DNA from: Clostridia bacterium
GTDB taxonomy: Bacteria > Bacillota_A > Clostridia > Christensenellales > Aristaeellaceae
Direction: 5' to 3'
DNA length: 7,209 nt
Assembly: GCA_017938785.1 (NCBI GenBank)
Contig: JAGBAU010000018.1
Span: 1-7,209, forward strand
Below, piece by piece: positions 5,615 to 7,209 of this stretch. Positions within the stretch are counted from its first letter, which is position 1, and the number at the start of each line of letters is the position of its first letter. The position numbers and the translations under genes are program-made. The notes under the pieces are model-generated. The model worked only from the letters and a program-made list of their open reading frames with translations. It was not told the DNA's origin and did not search any database.

Positions 5615-7209
5615 TCAATCAGCGATGCTGAAGTCGATGCCGGAAGCGGTGTTTTCCACGCTGGCCACATCGTTGAGGTAATACTCAATGGTATCGATGA
5701 TGGCCTGGGAAACGTAGGCGCCGGAATAACCGTTCTGCACGTAGCAAACCACAGCGATCTTGGGATCGTCATAGGGGGCGTAACAGACCATCCATGCGTT
5801 GTTTTCAACGTCCAGCTCGGTTCTCTGGGAGGTACCGGTCTTACCTGCAATCTTCAGGTATTCCTTGCCCTTGAAGTACTTACCTGCGGTACCGCCGTCC
5901 TCAGAGGAGGTAACGTCTTCCATGCCGTCCATGATCAGCTGGAAGAAGTAGGGGTCGGTCTTGATCTGGTTTGCCACAACGGGCTCCTTTTCCAGAACCA
6001 CGCGGCCGTCCGCAGCGATGATCTTATCTACGATCTGTGCGTCATACACCGTACCGCCGTTGATGATGGCGGACAGGTAGCGGGCGACGGCGATGGGTGT
6101 AACTTGGGTGATGGACTGGCCGATGCCGTCCATGATGGTTTCATTGGGAACCCAGAAGATATCCTGTAGATAGGTGGTGAAGGTATTGATCAGGTAATTG
6201 TTGGAGATGTAGTTGCGGGGCAGGCCCAAATCATACTGTAGTACATCTCGGATCGGAACGCCCCAGTCGCTCTTGGATTCGTGGCTGATGGCGATCTTCA
6301 TCAGGCTCAGGGCCACCTGATCCACCAGTTCATCGGTGAATTCGGTGTTTCGGGCCACACTGATCTGCTGTAGCTTCTCTACAATGGCCTCGTAAGCCAG
6401 CATGGGCTTGGCGGTTTCCTGGTTGTAGACGCTCTTCTCAGGGTCGTAGAGCATCTGTTGGTTGCCTACGATGGGGGTGGATTCGCCGGGCAGTTCAATG
6501 TTGGTTTTGGTGGTCAGCCCCAGGGCGGCGCTCCACTGGTAGAGCTTGGTTACGCCCAGGCGGTAGCTGGTCTCGTAGAAGTAGTAGTTGCAGGAGTTCT
6601 TGATGGCTTCCACGATGGTCTGGTCCTTGTGCTTGTAGCGCTCTTCATTGCTGATCCAGCACTTTGCAGGGTTTACCTGGTTGGTCTTATTGAAGGAGCC
6701 CAGGTCGGTGATCTTCTCCTCGGGGGTGATTACGCCCTCGGAGAGACCCGCCAGCGCAGTGCACAGCTTGAAGATGGAACCGGGCGCGTCGCGGGTGGAA
6801 ATGGCGCGGTTGTACAGAGGATCGTTGGCGTCCAGCAGCTCATTCCACATAGCGTTGTTGACCTGGCCGCCGTTGAACATGGAAAGATCGTAGTCCGGGT
6901 AGCTTACCATGCCCAGCACCTTGCCGGTGTAGGGGTCCATGGCGACCATTGCGCCGGATTCCGCAAGGGAGATATCCCAGTCGTTTTCCTTGTACTTGGC
7001 CAGAACTTCTTCGTTCAGGTCCTGCCAGTATTCACGGGCCATCTGCTTTTTCTGGGTGGCGAGGATGCTGTCGATGGTCTCGATCAGCGCCTGGCGCATT
7101 ACGTTTTGCAGGCCGGAGTCGATGGTCAGCACCACGGAGTTGCCGTCAGTGGGCGCGGTATAATCCAGTTCGCGCACAACCTTGCCTCGGGTGTTGATTT
7201 CAACCTCGC
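5615..7209 (-). CDS. mrdA: penicillin-binding protein 2 (MrdA), N-terminus outside window
   Basis: The class B transpeptidase that cross-links new wall during elongation, partner of RodA. The frame is open to the right edge, giving 530 visible residues; the membrane anchor and most of the pedestal domain lie beyond the window. Visible order: the segment leading into LTID..LQ at the start of the catalytic domain, SIFK with the acylated serine (6767-6778), SCN (6587-6595), GIGQ (about 6114-6127) and KTGT (5831-5842), so all three active-site motifs are intact. GTG at 7177 is only an internal codon, because coding sequence of PBP2 type (EINTRGKVVRELD) continues upstream. Between LPGES and GIGQ lie about 100 extra, mostly helical-looking residues (6149-6457) compared with E. 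coli PBP2. The C-terminus ends about 70 residues after KTGT, without a PASTA domain, which separates it from SpoVD-type proteins. Confidence 0.92.
   Translation of the reverse strand, partial: EVEINTRGKVVRELDYTAPTDGNSVVLTIDSGLQNVMRQALIETIDSILATQKKQMAREYWQDLNEEVLAKYKENDWDISLAESGAMVAMDPYTGKVLGMVSYPDYDLSMFNGGQVNNAMWNELLDANDPLYNRAISTRDAPGSIFKLCTALAGLSEGVITPEEKITDLGSFNKTNQVNPAKCWISNEERYKHKDQTIVEAIKNSCNYYFYETSYRLGVTKLYQWSAALGLTTKTNIELPGESTPIVGNQQMLYDPEKSVYNQETAKPMLAYEAIVEKLQQISVARNTEFTDELVDQVALSLMKIAISHESKSDWGVPIRDVLQYDLGLPRNYISNNYLINTFTTYLQDIFWVPNETIMDGIGQSITQVTPIAVARYLSAIINGGTVYDAQIVDKIIAADGRVVLEKEPVVANQIKTDPYFFQLIMDGMEDVTSSEDGGTAGKYFKGKEYLKIAGKTGTSQRTELDVENNAWMVCYAPYDDPKIAVVCYVQNGYSGAYVSQAIIDTIEYYLNDVASVENTASGIDFSIAD

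Noticed and set aside
5540..6169. A 209-codon open frame on the + strand opposite the end of mrdA and the start of rodA
   Set aside because: It covers the PBP2 KTGT region and the rodA start in antisense, has no family resemblance, and has no promoter or terminator of its own.

Overview
The window comes from the chromosome of an endospore-forming member of the Firmicutes, most likely a GC-rich gut-type clostridium. The evidence is a spoIVFA-spoIVFB pair, which is specific to spore formers, lying beside cell-shape genes of the rodA/mrdA type, and a MetF whose C-terminus resembles clostridial and acetogen enzymes. Closer placement cannot be supported from this sequence alone. It reads as ordinary core chromosome. 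I see no CRISPR array, insertion sequence, phage gene, tRNA or rRNA.

The left part is on the + strand. It holds the 3' end of metF (1-533), closed by a strong intrinsic terminator (545-574). Next comes a near-consensus extended -10 promoter (596-624) with a palindromic operator candidate just downstream (634-651). This promoter should drive a two-gene operon: a zinc-dependent medium-chain alcohol/polyol dehydrogenase (670-1725) and a YghZ-type aldo/keto reductase (1735-2724). Both are oxidoreductases acting on carbonyl or hydroxyl groups, which suggests carbohydrate or aldehyde metabolism. No transporter or regulator in the window narrows the substrate.

The right part is on the - strand, read from the right edge leftwards: mrdA (PBP2, N-terminus cut off by the window), rodA, spoIVFA, spoIVFB. 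MrdA and RodA are the paired transpeptidase and glycosyltransferase of the elongation machinery. SpoIVFA and SpoIVFB are the regulator and the intramembrane protease that activate pro-sigma-K in the mother cell during sporulation. The two halves are separated by a 15-bp terminator hairpin. Unusually, its 3' arm contains the Shine-Dalgarno sequence of spoIVFA, and its T-tract runs straight into the spoIVFA start codon. spoIVFA and spoIVFB overlap by four bases.

The two blocks converge with no intergenic base at all: the aldo/keto reductase stop ends at 2724 and the spoIVFB stop begins at 2725, with no terminator visible between them.

The most interesting points concern regulation and gene order rather than a new system: the terminator/ribosome-binding-site overlap ahead of spoIVFA, possible antisense transcription from the dehydrogenase operon into spoIVFBA, the absence of minCD between the shape genes and spoIVF, and a large insertion in the PBP2 transpeptidase domain.
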